A DNA stretch of 64,000 nt from Bacteroidota bacterium. Lineage in GTDB: Bacteria > Bacteroidota > Bacteroidia > NS11-12g > UBA955. The stretch spans positions 372,001-436,000 of the forward strand of contig JAMLHC010000003.1 of the NCBI GenBank assembly GCA_023957335.1, given 5' to 3'. This document shows positions 52,417-62,200 of this stretch, one piece after another. How positions within the stretch are numbered: position 1 is the stretch's first letter; every line of letters begins with the position of its first letter. A program made the position numbers and the translations under genes. The notes under the pieces were generated by a model. That model was not told where the DNA came from, did no database searches, and worked only from the letters and a program-made list of their open reading frames with translations.

Positions 52417-53523
52417 ATGAAAAAACTACTCATTCTTGCATTGGTTTGTTTTGCATCTGTAAGACTTTCAGCTCAAATCACCATTACAGCGGCTGATATG
52501 CCGGTTGCTGATGACACCTTGTATTATTCTACAGCTAATCCTATAGGTAGTGGCTTTAATGCCGGGGATAGTGGTGCCTCAGCTATTTGGGATTTTAGCA
52601 CTTTATCCAAAATCATCTCCGGGACGGATACTTATCAGAAAGCTGCCAAGGTAAACATCTTGTATGCTGCTCTCATCGGACCTACTGCTTATGGGTACAA
52701 AATAGGCGATTCTATACCCGGTATTGGCGCAATGCTGCCTATTTCTATCAATGATATTTATAACTTCTATAATAAAAAGAATGCCCCTTCTCGCTTTATA
52801 ACAGAAGGATTTGCTGCTAAAATCGCTGGTGTCCCCACTCCTTTGCAATATGCAGATGAAGATGAAATTTACTATTTTCCTCTCCAATATGGAGACAGCT
52901 CAAAAAGTACTTTCTTGCTGAACATACCAATACCTACCATTGGCACTCTCAGAATGAAGGGTACACGAACTACTAAGGTGGACGGATGGGGCACTATCAC
53001 AACTCCTTATTTTACAACCCCTGTTAATTGTATCAGAGTGAGAAGTGAGATTGATGAAATAGATTCTTTCATTACCAATTTTATAAAAACAGGGATTCCG
53101 CGCAAAACCGTTGAATATAAATACCTTGTGAAAGGAGAACATTATCCCGCAGTGTGGGTAACTGCCAATATTATAGGCAATACCGAAACCATTTCAAGTA
53201 TTCGCTTTAAAGACAGTTTGCCATCACAACCTATTGATACTACAGGCAATGGTCACAACACCGGAGTAAATGTTAATCCTTATAGCAATCTTAATCTGAA
53301 TATTTATCCCAATCCGGCTGACAAAGAAATGGTAACTATTGATATTCCTCAAAATTGGAATGAATATGTTGTGTCTGTGTATGATGCACAAGGTCGCTTG
53401 GTTTTAACCCAACAAAATTCCAATCATGTGGATTTGCGCACTTTACAATCGGGTTATTTTATAGTACAGATTATCAGTAATTCAGGGTTTGGATATGGAA
53501 CTGTACTCAATCAAGGAGAGTAA
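52417..53523 (+). CDS. Secreted T9SS type A sorting-domain protein
   Basis: A 368-residue protein with signal peptide MKKLLILALVCFASVRLSAQ, a beta-rich body of unknown family, and a C-terminal sorting domain LNLNIYPNPADKEMVTIDI ... VVSVYDAQGRLVLTQ ... LQSGYFIVQIIS. It would cross the outer membrane through T9SS. A single gene after tRNA-Asp. Confidence 0.9.
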   Translation: MKKLLILALVCFASVRLSAQITITAADMPVADDTLYYSTANPIGSGFNAGDSGASAIWDFSTLSKIISGTDTYQKAAKVNILYAALIGPTAYGYKIGDSIPGIGAMLPISINDIYNFYNKKNAPSRFITEGFAAKIAGVPTPLQYADEDEIYYFPLQYGDSSKSTFLLNIPIPTIGTLRMKGTRTTKVDGWGTITTPYFTTPVNCIRVRSEIDEIDSFITNFIKTGIPRKTVEYKYLVKGEHYPAVWVTANIIGNTETISSIRFKDSLPSQPIDTTGNGHNTGVNVNPYSNLNLNIYPNPADKEMVTIDIPQNWNEYVVSVYDAQGRLVLTQQNSNHVDLRTLQSGYFIVQIISNSGFGYGTVLNQGE

Positions 53524-53527
53524 GCCC

Positions 53528-54142
53528 TTATTTTTTTAACTGAGAAAGTACCGAAGCTATATGCACTGCTTTAATCAGCGTTTGCAGATATTGAACATCG
53601 GCTTTGTTCTTGATTGCAAACTCTTTCATTGATTGTTCTATTTCTCTAAAGCGCTCGGGCTGAAAGACCGGCAAATGATAGCTGTCTTTTATCTTGCTGA
53701 TTTGTTTAACTAACTGATGTCGCTCGTTGGCAATACCCAAGAGTCTATCATCCAATGCATCTATCTGACCTCTTAGATTGCTGAGTAATTGCAAATCGGT
53801 GGATGTGAGTTTAGTGTGTCCGGATTGGGTTATTCTTTTAGAAATTGTGTTTGTTTGTTTTGTATCAAAATTTTCATCGAATACAATTCCGTCAATGCCA
53901 GCTTTAATAAGCTTGTCTATCAGATTTTGACTGCTTGTATTGCTTGCAAGATAAAACACTTTGGAGTTTTGGAAATGTATTTTGAGGTCAATAAAAGAGC
54001 GAATAATCCACTCCAAATTATCACCTTGCAAAACCACATCAAATGTGGCTTGTATCTCATTGTATATTTTTTTGGCAACAGCTAAGGCATCAGAGCCTTC
54101 GGCAATAGAATATACCGGAGCTTTGCTTATTTTCTTTGTCAT
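53528..54142 (-). CDS. Chorismate mutase (AroQ type) with an extra N-terminal domain
   Basis: A 204-residue protein. Residues about 118-204 form an AroQ helical domain: LLSNLRGQIDALDDRLLGIANERHQLVKQISKIKDSYHLPVFQPERF, with the conserved Arg, Asp and Lys positions. Residues 1-110 form an unfamiliar alpha/beta domain (VYSIAEGSDALAVAKKIY, SKVFYLASN, GIDGIVFDEN). The mutase converts chorismate to prephenate. The nearby DAHP synthase suggests a partnership. Confidence 0.75.
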   Translation of the reverse strand: MTKKISKAPVYSIAEGSDALAVAKKIYNEIQATFDVVLQGDNLEWIIRSFIDLKIHFQNSKVFYLASNTSSQNLIDKLIKAGIDGIVFDENFDTKQTNTISKRITQSGHTKLTSTDLQLLSNLRGQIDALDDRLLGIANERHQLVKQISKIKDSYHLPVFQPERFREIEQSMKEFAIKNKADVQYLQTLIKAVHIASVLSQLKK

Positions 54143-54163
54143 AATATTAGGATACTAAGATTA

Positions 54164-54982
54164 TTATAGGTCAGTGTGATTTAACTTGCACATATTCAAA
54201 CCAACTTCAAACAGATGTTCAGGCTTCAAGGGTCTTACCATGAGTTCTGCCTTGAGCGGCTCTTTTGTGTAAATTGCACATTTGGTATGAGCAACCTGAT
54301 ATAAGTATTGGTGTTCGTTTGCTGGTACCGCGTCTAATATTGCTTGCAAAATTTCCCAACGAATATTTTCAGGTGAATAACCGTAATCATGCCAAACGAT
54401 TATGCTTTGGTCATTTCTGCGCATGGCAAGTGCATTCTTACTGTCGGATACCACATTAGAGTAGTGATGGTCGCCATCTACAAAGATTAAATCACAAGCA
54501 TTATTCCATTCTGAAAAATCATAGTGCAGGCTGTCTCCATAAATTTGTTTAACATGGCTGCTTTCATTGGGCAACAACATTCCGGACTGTTTAATATATT
54601 CGGGGTTCGCACCGCGTTTTTTTAATTCTTCTTGTGACAAGTTCATAGTAAAAGCCTTGTCAACAAAGGGTGCAACATTCATTACACTTTCTCCGCGCCA
54701 AGTACCAATTTCAAAATAGGTTTTCACATCCGTTCTTTGTGCTAATTGTGCCAAAAGAAACAAATCCGTAGGAAGTGAGCCTCCTTCTAAAAAGAAATAG
54801 GGGGAAACCTTATGTTCGGGCTTGATAATAAAATGCTGTAAAGACACGATAGGCAAGCCATGTGGGAGATTGTATTTTTTAAGAATCTGAATCTTAGCCT
54901 CATCATCATTAGGGTTGAGAACTCTCAGCAAAGTTTTTGGGTTGGAAATAATCGTTTTGAGGATGAGAAACAATCGTTTCAT
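54164..54982 (-). CDS. Class I SAM-dependent methyltransferase-like protein
   Basis: A 272-residue protein with the SAM-binding glycine motif YFEIGTWRGESVMNVAPFV, LIFVDGDHHYSNVVSDSKNAL with the acidic second motif, and IIVWHDYGY. This matches the Methyltransf_24-type family, which often modifies small molecules or glycans. It lies 11 bp downstream of xerD and is probably in the same operon. The substrate is unknown. Confidence 0.8.
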   Translation of the reverse strand: MKRLFLILKTIISNPKTLLRVLNPNDDEAKIQILKKYNLPHGLPIVSLQHFIIKPEHKVSPYFFLEGGSLPTDLFLLAQLAQRTDVKTYFEIGTWRGESVMNVAPFVDKAFTMNLSQEELKKRGANPEYIKQSGMLLPNESSHVKQIYGDSLHYDFSEWNNACDLIFVDGDHHYSNVVSDSKNALAMRRNDQSIIVWHDYGYSPENIRWEILQAILDAVPANEHQYLYQVAHTKCAIYTKEPLKAELMVRPLKPEHLFEVGLNMCKLNHTDL

Positions 54983-54993
54983 GGCGTGCGAAG

Positions 54994-55896
54994 TTACTTT
55001 CTTTTGGCTCTCGGGTGAAATTCGTCAATGGTTTTTCGTAAAAAAGTGCGATCAAGATGCGTGTAAATCTCGGTGGTTGTAATACTCTCATGACCAAGCA
55101 TTTGCTGAACCGCTCTTAAATCTGCACCGTTTTCTACCAAATGAGTAGCAAAAGAATGACGAAATGTATGCGGACTTATGTTCTTCTTGATACCGGCTTT
55201 TGTTGCCAGGTCTTTAATCATTGTAAAAACTGCCACCCTGCTGATTTGTGTTCCTTTGCTTTGATTGATAAAAACAACATCTTCGGCTTCTTTTGCTACA
55301 TGCCAATGTGTTCTGATACGGTGTATGAAATGAGCAATCTGCTCAAGTGTATGCGGGTCTATGGGAACCAACCTTTCTTTATCGCCTTTTCCTCTGACTC
55401 TGATAAACTCTTCTGTAAAAAATATATCTGAAATTTTGAGTCCGGTCAGCTCACTCACTCGTAATCCGCACGCATAAAGGGTTTCAATCATGGCAAGGTT
55501 GCGTTCTCCATCTCTTTTGCTGCGGTCTATGCAATTGAGCATACGCACAATTTCTTCATAAGATAGTACCGTGGGTAGTTTGCGCGGATTTTTGGGTAAC
55601 TCGATGCTATCCATAGGATTGCGCTCGGTTAAATTTTCCAAAATCAGATATTTATAAAACTGCCTTAAACCTGATATAATACGCGCTTGACTTGTGCCAC
55701 TAATGCCAATTTCATTCAAAAATGTGATAAATCCTTTGAGGTCTTTTGCGGTTAATTTTTCCGGACTTTTACTTTCGTTTATATACTGAATCAACTTGCT
55801 GACATCCTGTAAATAGGCTTGAACTGAATTCTTTGAAAGGGACTTTTCGAGCGTAAGATAGTGAGAAAAACCTTTATAGACAGTAGCCCAACTCAT
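54994..55896 (-). CDS. xerD: Site-specific tyrosine recombinase XerD
   Basis: A 300-residue protein with SAM-like core-binding domain (residues 5-90) and catalytic Arg in YACGLRVSELTGLKISD, His/Arg in SPHTFRHSFATHL, and His/Tyr in MLGHESITTTEIYTHL, so all catalytic residues are present. Length and the terminal HPRAKR fit XerD, which resolves chromosome dimers at dif. Confidence 0.93.
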   Translation of the reverse strand: MSWATVYKGFSHYLTLEKSLSKNSVQAYLQDVSKLIQYINESKSPEKLTAKDLKGFITFLNEIGISGTSQARIISGLRQFYKYLILENLTERNPMDSIELPKNPRKLPTVLSYEEIVRMLNCIDRSKRDGERNLAMIETLYACGLRVSELTGLKISDIFFTEEFIRVRGKGDKERLVPIDPHTLEQIAHFIHRIRTHWHVAKEAEDVVFINQSKGTQISRVAVFTMIKDLATKAGIKKNISPHTFRHSFATHLVENGADLRAVQQMLGHESITTTEIYTHLDRTFLRKTIDEFHPRAKRK

Positions 55897-55905
55897 CCGG
55901 TATTA

Positions 55906-56772
55906 TTAGTGGAGTGGAATTTCTTCTACTTGAATGACGGAATTATCGCTCTCGTCCAATACTACCGCCACAAGACTACAAGAATTTCTAACCCAGTCTT
56001 TGTTCCAGTCAAATTCAAAATCTTTTTCAAATATTCTGCCTTTGACTAAAGGTTCGCCTAATCTGCTACCCAGAGCATTGCCTATGGAGCCTCTCAGCAC
56101 ATGGTTGAATTCGTAATCTTCAATATAGGGTGATTTGCCCGGTTCATTGGTTGATTGTTTGCCAATAATTCCATTTTCAATAATATAAAGAGCCAATTTG
56201 TGGCTTTCGTTACTCTTGTCTTCGGTATAGGTGAGTTTGGTTCGCAAAATAATTTTATTATTAGCAAGGTTTTCGAAACTAAGCGTAATAATAACGGGAG
56301 AAGTTCCTCTTCTTTGTTTATAAGAAGTTTCCCATTGATTGATTACTAAGGCTGCATTGGAACCAAATTTGAATCTGTCTATGTAGCCTCCCGGTAGTCC
56401 CACGGGCATTCCAATCGCGTTTGCAATTTCCTCAGCAGCATCGGTTCTTAAATCTGCATTTCCTGCCCATGGATCGGAATAGATGGGCAGGGATTTGATA
56501 TAGATTGCCATGGGCACAATGGTGTCCCCATATTTATTCTTTAGTCTGACAGATTCTTCTGCGGCTTTGGGACAGTTCACACATCTCACACCCGTAATAT
56601 CTTCAATCAAAATCTTTTTATAAACAGAAGGAATATTGTCTAATACAATATAAGTTGTGTCTTTAAGCGTAGCGGGGGCGTTTTTTTGATTTAAAATCCC
56701 ATGATCTTCTTCTTTGCAGCCAAATAACAATACGGAACAAATAGAAATCAGAATAATGGTTCTCATGTGCAT
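55906..56772 (-). CDS. Omp28-like outer-membrane lipoprotein with thioredoxin-like CxxC motif
   Basis: A 288-residue protein with lipobox LLFGCKEED, the early block ILIEDITGVRCVNCPKAAEESVRL (CxxC in a thioredoxin-like setting) and an Ig-like C-terminal half, as in Omp28-related proteins. Likely in the outer membrane facing the periplasm or surface. It lies 9 bp upstream of xerD. Confidence 0.85.
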   Translation of the reverse strand: MHMRTIILISICSVLLFGCKEEDHGILNQKNAPATLKDTTYIVLDNIPSVYKKILIEDITGVRCVNCPKAAEESVRLKNKYGDTIVPMAIYIKSLPIYSDPWAGNADLRTDAAEEIANAIGMPVGLPGGYIDRFKFGSNAALVINQWETSYKQRRGTSPVIITLSFENLANNKIILRTKLTYTEDKSNESHKLALYIIENGIIGKQSTNEPGKSPYIEDYEFNHVLRGSIGNALGSRLGEPLVKGRIFEKDFEFDWNKDWVRNSCSLVAVVLDESDNSVIQVEEIPLH

Positions 56773-56962
56773 GGTACAAAAATAATCTTAATTATTATTT
56801 GCTTATTAAGGAAGTGATTTTATCTCTTAAAATCTTTATTTAAAAACGATAGACATGACAAAGTGAGTTCAAGGGTTACGGCACGTCATTATAAATAACT
56901 GTTTAAATAGACTCTTGCAATAATCACCGCCTATAAAAATTTATAGCCAGAATATTGTCTGT

Positions 56963-58798
56963 TTACTCTACTGTAACGCTCTTAGCCAGATTTCTGGGTT
57001 GATCCACATTACAACCACGCATAACCGCTATGTGATATGACAGTAATTGAAGAGGAATAACAGTCAGAATAGGTGAAAAAATCTCTGCTGTGTCAGGAAC
57101 TTCAATAATATAATCAGCCATTTTCTTCACTTGTTCGTCACCTTCCGTAACAATGGCGATAATAACTCCTTTCCGTGCTTTCACCTCCTGAATATTGCTT
57201 ATAACCTTTTCGTAGTGTGGGCTTTTGGTAGCAATAAATACAACAGGCATTTGTTCATCAATCAGCGCAATTGGTCCGTGTTTCATTTCAGCGGCAGGAT
57301 AACCTTCTGCATGGATATAGGAAATCTCTTTGAGTTTGAGCGCTCCTTCCAAAGCAACGGGGAAGTTTACGCCTCTGCCTAAATAAAGGAAATTGTGAGA
57401 GTCTTTGAATTTGCGGGCTATTTCAATGATTTTTTCATTGAGTTTCAGTGTGGCTTCCACTTTGGCAGGAATCTGTTCCATTTCTGTAAGATATAATGCT
57501 AACAAAGACTTACTGATAGTACCTCTGATATCAGCCAGTGCTAATGCTAATAGTGACAATACAGTAACCTGCGCTGTAAATGCTTTGGTAGAAGCTACAC
57601 CAATCTCAGGACCTGCGTGTGTGTATGCACCTGCATCACTCAAGCGTGGAATAGAAGAACCTACTACATTGCAAACACCAAAAACAGTTGCGCTGTGACT
57701 CTTTGCCAATGTCATTGCCGCCAGAGTGTCTGCGGTTTCACCGCTTTGTGAGATTGCTATATACAAATCATCCTTGCTAATAACCGGATTTCTGTATCTG
57801 AATTCGGAAGCATATTCTACTTCCACTTGAATACGTGCTAATTCTTCAAACAAATATTCGGCAACCAAGCCGGCATGCCAGCTTGTTCCACAACCCAACA
57901 TTACAATACGGTTAATATTTCTAAGTTTTTCTTCGTATTCTTGTAAGCTTCTCATCATAAATCGACCGGTTGCAGGGTCAAACCTGCCTCGGAATGAATC
58001 TAGAATGGATTTAGGTTGTTCATTGATTTCTTTTAACATAAAATGCTCATAGCCGCCTTTTTCTATTGCATCAAGATTGATTTCTAATTCTTGAATAAAA
58101 GGAGATTTCTCAACATCTTCTATGGTTTTAATAGTCAAAGTACCATCTTTGATGAAAACCATTTCACCATCGTTCAGATAAGTAACTTTTCTTGTGTATT
58201 CAACAATGGGTGTGGCATCAGAAGCTAAAAAGTATTCACCTTGTTCACCATATCCAATCACCAAAGGGCTTCCTTTACGTGCGGCAATGAGTTTGCTGGG
58301 CTCATCACGTGATAATATCACAATGGCATAAGCGCCAACTACCTGATTTAAAGCCAGTCTTACAGCTTCTTCTATCGAACAATTTTCTATTTGTTTAATT
58401 TCTTCAACTAAGTGAATCAACACTTCAGTATCGGTATCACTTTGGAAAACGTGTCCTTTTTGTTCAAGAGCTTCTTTGAGTGAGCCGTAATTTTCAATAA
58501 TTCCGTTGTGTATGACAGCCAAGTCACCGCTTTGGCTCAAATGCGGATGTGCGTTGACGTCATTGGGTGCACCATGAGTTGCCCAGCGGGTATGCCCCAT
58601 TCCAACCTTTTGCGGCATCTTGGGCGGAATGATGTTTTCTAAGTCTACTACTTTGCCTTTGGTCTTAAAAATATGAAGTTTGTTGTCCAAAAGCGCAACT
58701 CCCGCACTGTCATAACCTCTGTATTCAAGCCTTTTGAGTCCCTTGATGATGATAGGAAGGGCTTCTCTGTGCCCAATATAGCCAACAATTCCACACAT
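56963..58798 (-). CDS. glmS: Glutamine--fructose-6-phosphate transaminase (isomerizing)
   Basis: A 611-residue protein: MCGIVGYIG with the N-terminal Cys nucleophile, GMGHTRWATHGAPNDVNAHPH and the two SIS domains (GCGTSWHAGLVAEYL, SQSGETADTLAAM; GRGVNFPVALEGALKLKEISYIHAEGY), ending in LAKSVTVE. It makes glucosamine-6-phosphate for wall and lipid A. I see no glmS ribozyme-like leader; metK ends 1 bp from its start codon on the upstream side. Confidence 0.98.
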   Translation of the reverse strand: MCGIVGYIGHREALPIIIKGLKRLEYRGYDSAGVALLDNKLHIFKTKGKVVDLENIIPPKMPQKVGMGHTRWATHGAPNDVNAHPHLSQSGDLAVIHNGIIENYGSLKEALEQKGHVFQSDTDTEVLIHLVEEIKQIENCSIEEAVRLALNQVVGAYAIVILSRDEPSKLIAARKGSPLVIGYGEQGEYFLASDATPIVEYTRKVTYLNDGEMVFIKDGTLTIKTIEDVEKSPFIQELEINLDAIEKGGYEHFMLKEINEQPKSILDSFRGRFDPATGRFMMRSLQEYEEKLRNINRIVMLGCGTSWHAGLVAEYLFEELARIQVEVEYASEFRYRNPVISKDDLYIAISQSGETADTLAAMTLAKSHSATVFGVCNVVGSSIPRLSDAGAYTHAGPEIGVASTKAFTAQVTVLSLLALALADIRGTISKSLLALYLTEMEQIPAKVEATLKLNEKIIEIARKFKDSHNFLYLGRGVNFPVALEGALKLKEISYIHAEGYPAAEMKHGPIALIDEQMPVVFIATKSPHYEKVISNIQEVKARKGVIIAIVTEGDEQVKKMADYIIEVPDTAEIFSPILTVIPLQLLSYHIAVMRGCNVDQPRNLAKSVTVE

Positions 58799-58799
58799 G

Positions 58800-60098
58800 T
58801 TATTTGATATTAAATTCTTTTTTAAAGATTTTTACGTGATTTAACTCCTCCCAAGGAAAAAGCTTCACTTTTACTTTCTTGATTTCAATTTTGCCGAAAG
58901 TGGGGCGTTCAAATATTTTTTCTACTATCTGAGTTTCTCTCCCCATGTGTCCGTATGAAGCTGTTTCAGCGTAAATAGGAGTTCTGAGATTGAACATTTT
59001 TTCAATGCTGTATGGTCTCAAATCCATTATTTTCAAAATCTTTTCTGCAATCTTCCCATCGCTCAGCTTCACTTTGGAAGTGCCATAGGTATTTACATAT
59101 AAACCTACGGGGTCTTTTTCGCCAATAGCATAGCCCACTTGCACCAATATTTCATCTGCTATTCCGGCAGCTACCATATTTTTGGCAATATATCTCATAG
59201 CGTAAGCAGCAGAACGGTCCACTTTGGAAGGGTCTTTTCCACTAAATGCACCACCACCATGCGCACCTTTGCCCCCATACGTATCTACAATAATTTTTCT
59301 GCCTGTCAATCCGGTATCTCCGTGTGGTCCGCCAATCACAAACTTGCCGGTTGGATTAACAAGGTATTTTACTTTCTTGTCAAAGAAGGGTTTGAAATAT
59401 GGAAACTTCTTCAACACTCTCGGAATCAAAATATTAATCACATCTTCCTTGATTTTGCTTTGCATTTCTTTATCAGCTTTGTCAATATCTGCACCTTTGT
59501 TTGATTTTGCTTTAACAAATTCATCGTGTTGCGTAGAAAGTACAACAGTCTCAACCCTCTTGGCTTTGTTGTCATCTCCATACTCGACTGTAACCTGAGA
59601 TTTAGAATCAGGGCGTAAATAGGTCATTTTTTTGCCTTCTCTTCTAATTTCGGCAAGTTCTCTCAGCAAACAATGTGAAAGGTCAAGTGAAAGGGGCATG
59701 TAATTGTCGGTTTCATTGCATGCATACCCGAACATGATTCCTTGGTCACCGGCACCTTGGTCTTCCGGTTTTTTGGTGTCAACACCTCGGTTGATATCGG
59801 GTGATTGCTCATGAATAGCGGAGAAAATACCACATCCGTTGGCTTCAAACATATATTCTGATTTGGTATAACCAATTTTTGCGATGACATCTCTCGATAT
59901 CTTTTGAACATCGATATAAGTATCTGATTTTACTTCTCCGGCTAACACTACCTGACCTGTTGTAACCAATGTTTCGCATGCAACTTTTGATTTTGGGTCC
60001 CATGCAAGAAAATTATCAAGTAGAGCATCTGAAATCTGGTCTGCTACTTTATCCGGATGTCCTTCTGAGACGGACTCTGAGGTGAATAAATATGACAT
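58800..60098 (-). CDS. metK: S-adenosylmethionine synthetase
   Basis: A 432-residue protein with [31 protein letters not shown] and [19 protein letters not shown]. Slightly longer than the E. coli enzyme, as usual in Bacteroidota. It is 1 bp upstream of glmS, giving a metK-glmS operon. Confidence 0.98.
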   Translation of the reverse strand: MSYLFTSESVSEGHPDKVADQISDALLDNFLAWDPKSKVACETLVTTGQVVLAGEVKSDTYIDVQKISRDVIAKIGYTKSEYMFEANGCGIFSAIHEQSPDINRGVDTKKPEDQGAGDQGIMFGYACNETDNYMPLSLDLSHCLLRELAEIRREGKKMTYLRPDSKSQVTVEYGDDNKAKRVETVVLSTQHDEFVKAKSNKGADIDKADKEMQSKIKEDVINILIPRVLKKFPYFKPFFDKKVKYLVNPTGKFVIGGPHGDTGLTGRKIIVDTYGGKGAHGGGAFSGKDPSKVDRSAAYAMRYIAKNMVAAGIADEILVQVGYAIGEKDPVGLYVNTYGTSKVKLSDGKIAEKILKIMDLRPYSIEKMFNLRTPIYAETASYGHMGRETQIVEKIFERPTFGKIEIKKVKVKLFPWEELNHVKIFKKEFNIK

Positions 60099-60122
60099 TT
60101 TGAATTTTTTTTATGAGTTGCG

Positions 60123-60130
60123 CAAAGGTA
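60123..60130 (-). promoter_or_regulatory. metK promoter -7 box
   Basis: The minus strand reads TACCTTTG about 24 bp before the metK start codon, matching TAnnTTTG. Confidence 0.6.
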
Positions 60131-60181
60131 ATGAAAAACAAAGATGAAAAATTACAAGCGACATTAGGGTTATTTATCAAT

Positions 60182-61405
60182 TTACAGTTTGCCTGCAATA
60201 CCTTCCCCTGCAATGTATCCGCATGTCCAAGCTGCTTGAAAATTAAAACCGCCCGTGATGCCGTCAATATCAATAACCTCACCAGCAAAAAACAGATTAG
60301 GATGCAACTTGCTTTCCATAGTTCTGAAATCAATTTCTTTTCTACTGATGCCGCCACAAGTTACAAACTCATCCTTAAAAGTGGTTTTGCCTTGGGACTC
60401 AAACTTGCTTTGATATAGTTGTTGAGCCAATTCCGACAGTTTTGCATTTTGACAGTCTGCCCATTTGGTTTCATGGGACAAGTGAATACTATCTAAAAAA
60501 TAATCCCACAAACGCTGAGAAATGTTGTCAAACGGCTTTCTTCGAAGACTTGTTTTTGTACTCTTTTGTTGTTTTAACAGATCAAAAATATTGTCTTGTG
60601 ACAAATTAGGCAGCCAATTTACTTCAACCGTATAGCGATATCCACAGTCATGAAGTTTGCGAGCTGCAAAAGCAGATAATTTCAAAACCGCAGGTCCGCT
60701 CAATCCCCAATGGGTGATTAATAAAGGACCTCTGAACTCTTCTTTGTGTTCAGGCAAAGTTACAATAGCATCGGTAACCGACACTCCGGGTAATTGACAA
60801 ATAGGATGCCTGCGTAAGTTAAAGGTAAATAAAGATGGTACAGGATTTTCAATTTTGTGTTTGAAATGGTCAAGATATCCGAAATTCTCTCTTTTAGGGT
60901 GTCCACCAGTGGCTATCAGCAGGGTCTTACAAGCAACTCTGTCGGATTCATCCAGCAAAAGCAGAAACCCGGCATCTGTTGATTCGATTTTTTCAACTTT
61001 TGTGCGAATACTGATTTCAACTCCGAGTTGTTGTGTTTCTTTGAGCAAACAATCCATGATGGTTTGAGAGTCGTCTGTTATAGGAAACATTCTTCCGTCT
61101 ATCTCGGATTTGAGAGCCACCCCTCTGGATTCAAACCACTTGACTGTGTCTGCAGTGTTAAAACGATAAAAACAACCCAATAATTCCTTGCTTCCGCGCG
61201 GATAGTTTTCTGACAGTAGTTTGTTATCAAAACACGCGTTGGTAACATTGCATCTGCCACCCCCTGAGATTTCGACTTTTGCAAGTAACTTGGAAGTTTT
61301 TTCCAAAATAAGAATAGACGCTTTGGGTTTGAGCTCAGCTAATCTGATAGCAGCAAAAAAACCCGCAGCTCCTCCGCCCACAATAATGGTGTCAAATGTT
61401 TGCAC
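60182..61405 (-). CDS. HI0933/YhiN-family FAD-dependent oxidoreductase
   Basis: A 407-residue flavoprotein with the dinucleotide motif TIIVGGGAAGFFAAIRLAEL, KVEISGGGRCNVTNAC, GGHPKRENFGYLDHFKHKI and the C-terminal GEVIDIDGITGGFNFQAAWTCGYIAG, characteristic of this family. The start is GTG 61405, only 4 bp after a TACCTTTG promoter box, which implies a leaderless message. Substrate unknown. Confidence 0.92.
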   Translation of the reverse strand: MQTFDTIIVGGGAAGFFAAIRLAELKPKASILILEKTSKLLAKVEISGGGRCNVTNACFDNKLLSENYPRGSKELLGCFYRFNTADTVKWFESRGVALKSEIDGRMFPITDDSQTIMDCLLKETQQLGVEISIRTKVEKIESTDAGFLLLLDESDRVACKTLLIATGGHPKRENFGYLDHFKHKIENPVPSLFTFNLRRHPICQLPGVSVTDAIVTLPEHKEEFRGPLLITHWGLSGPAVLKLSAFAARKLHDCGYRYTVEVNWLPNLSQDNIFDLLKQQKSTKTSLRRKPFDNISQRLWDYFLDSIHLSHETKWADCQNAKLSELAQQLYQSKFESQGKTTFKDEFVTCGGISRKEIDFRTMESKLHPNLFFAGEVIDIDGITGGFNFQAAWTCGYIAGEGIAGKL

Positions 61406-61409
61406 GGGA

Positions 61410-61417
61410 CAAAGGTA
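61410..61417 (-). promoter_or_regulatory. Promoter -7 box of the FAD oxidoreductase gene
   Basis: The minus strand reads TACCTTTG-TCCC-GTG, so transcription should start at or next to the GTG start codon. Confidence 0.6.
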
Positions 61418-61500
61418 TGAGTTTAGTCATGCAATTGATGAAGTATGAGAGGAGTATTCCATCCGTAATCAATACGTTTTTAATAGGAATATACATAGAA

Positions 61501-61974
61501 CTAAGTATTTTCATTCAAGACATCCACAATCATATCAGACTCATAACCCTTTGACATCAATGCACTGATAATCTTTTGTTTTTTTTGCCAGTCTTTGACA
61601 CCGATGCCTTTGTATTTTATTTTGAGTTTTTCAATCAAACTAATCAGTGTCTTTTCATATTCATAAGGGTCAATTTCTTGCAAACCAATTTTGATATTGC
61701 GTTCACTGATTTTACGCATCTTTAATTCTCTCATTATTTTGAGCCTACCCCACTTTTTCTGTCTAAACTTTCCTCCACAATATGCTTTAGCAAACCTTTC
61801 CTCATTCAAAAAACGGTATTGAATCAACTCCGAGATGATTTCCTCCACGTCATCTGAAATCAACCCGTATGAATATAGCTTTGACCTGACTTCTTCTTGA
61901 TGTCTTTCTTGATAGGCACAGAATTTTTCAATTTTTTTTCGCGCTGCCGAAGGTGTCAGTTTTTCTGTTTGCAC
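61501..61974 (-). CDS. recX: RecX regulatory protein
   Basis: A RecX family protein with repeats of the three-helix module: KIEKFCAYQERHQEEVRSKLYSYGLISDDVEEIISEL, RFLNEERFAKAYCGGKFRQKKWGRLKIMRELKMRKIS. I choose GTG 61974 (VQTEKLTPSAARKKIEKF), 5 bp after a TACTTTTG box; a frame extension to 62022 would place the promoter inside the gene and begins with unlikely hydrophobic residues. RecX modulates RecA filaments. Confidence 0.88.
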   Translation of the reverse strand: MQTEKLTPSAARKKIEKFCAYQERHQEEVRSKLYSYGLISDDVEEIISELIQYRFLNEERFAKAYCGGKFRQKKWGRLKIMRELKMRKISERNIKIGLQEIDPYEYEKTLISLIEKLKIKYKGIGVKDWQKKQKIISALMSKGYESDMIVDVLNENT

Positions 61975-61979
61975 AAGGG

Positions 61980-61987
61980 CAAAAGTA
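61980..61987 (-). promoter_or_regulatory. recX promoter -7 box
   Basis: The minus strand reads TACTTTTG-CCCTT-GTG, almost the same arrangement as the FAD oxidoreductase gene upstream region. Confidence 0.55.
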
Positions 61988-62110
61988 AGCAGAATGGATG
62001 CACCAAAACATGCCGTCATCATTGTGATAAGTTTTCTTGGTATCTAAATTTAGCACGTCCTGCTTATTTCTTTTGTCTAATCCTCATTTCTGCGCACTTC
62101 AGCCGAGTGC

Positions 62111-62146
62111 ATGACAAATATCATATACCCCTATGACAACAATCAT
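62111..62146. promoter_or_regulatory. Tandem palindromic operators upstream of the nirK locus
   Basis: ATGACAAATATCAT (62111-62124) and ATGACAACAATCAT (62133-62146) share the frame ATGACAAnnATCAT and are 22 bp apart centre to centre, two helical turns. Such ATGA-N6-TCAT palindromes fit Crp/Fnr-family regulators that control denitrification genes. They lie 55-90 bp upstream of the porin start. Confidence 0.65.
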
Positions 62147-62200
62147 TGTGCATTATAATTTCCTGCTTCAACTTTGTCCCAAGTTTAAATCAACTATATT

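Noticed and set aside
60113-60418. A + strand frame opposite the end of the FAD oxidoreductase gene
   Set aside because: It is antisense to a conserved protein and covers the metK promoter.
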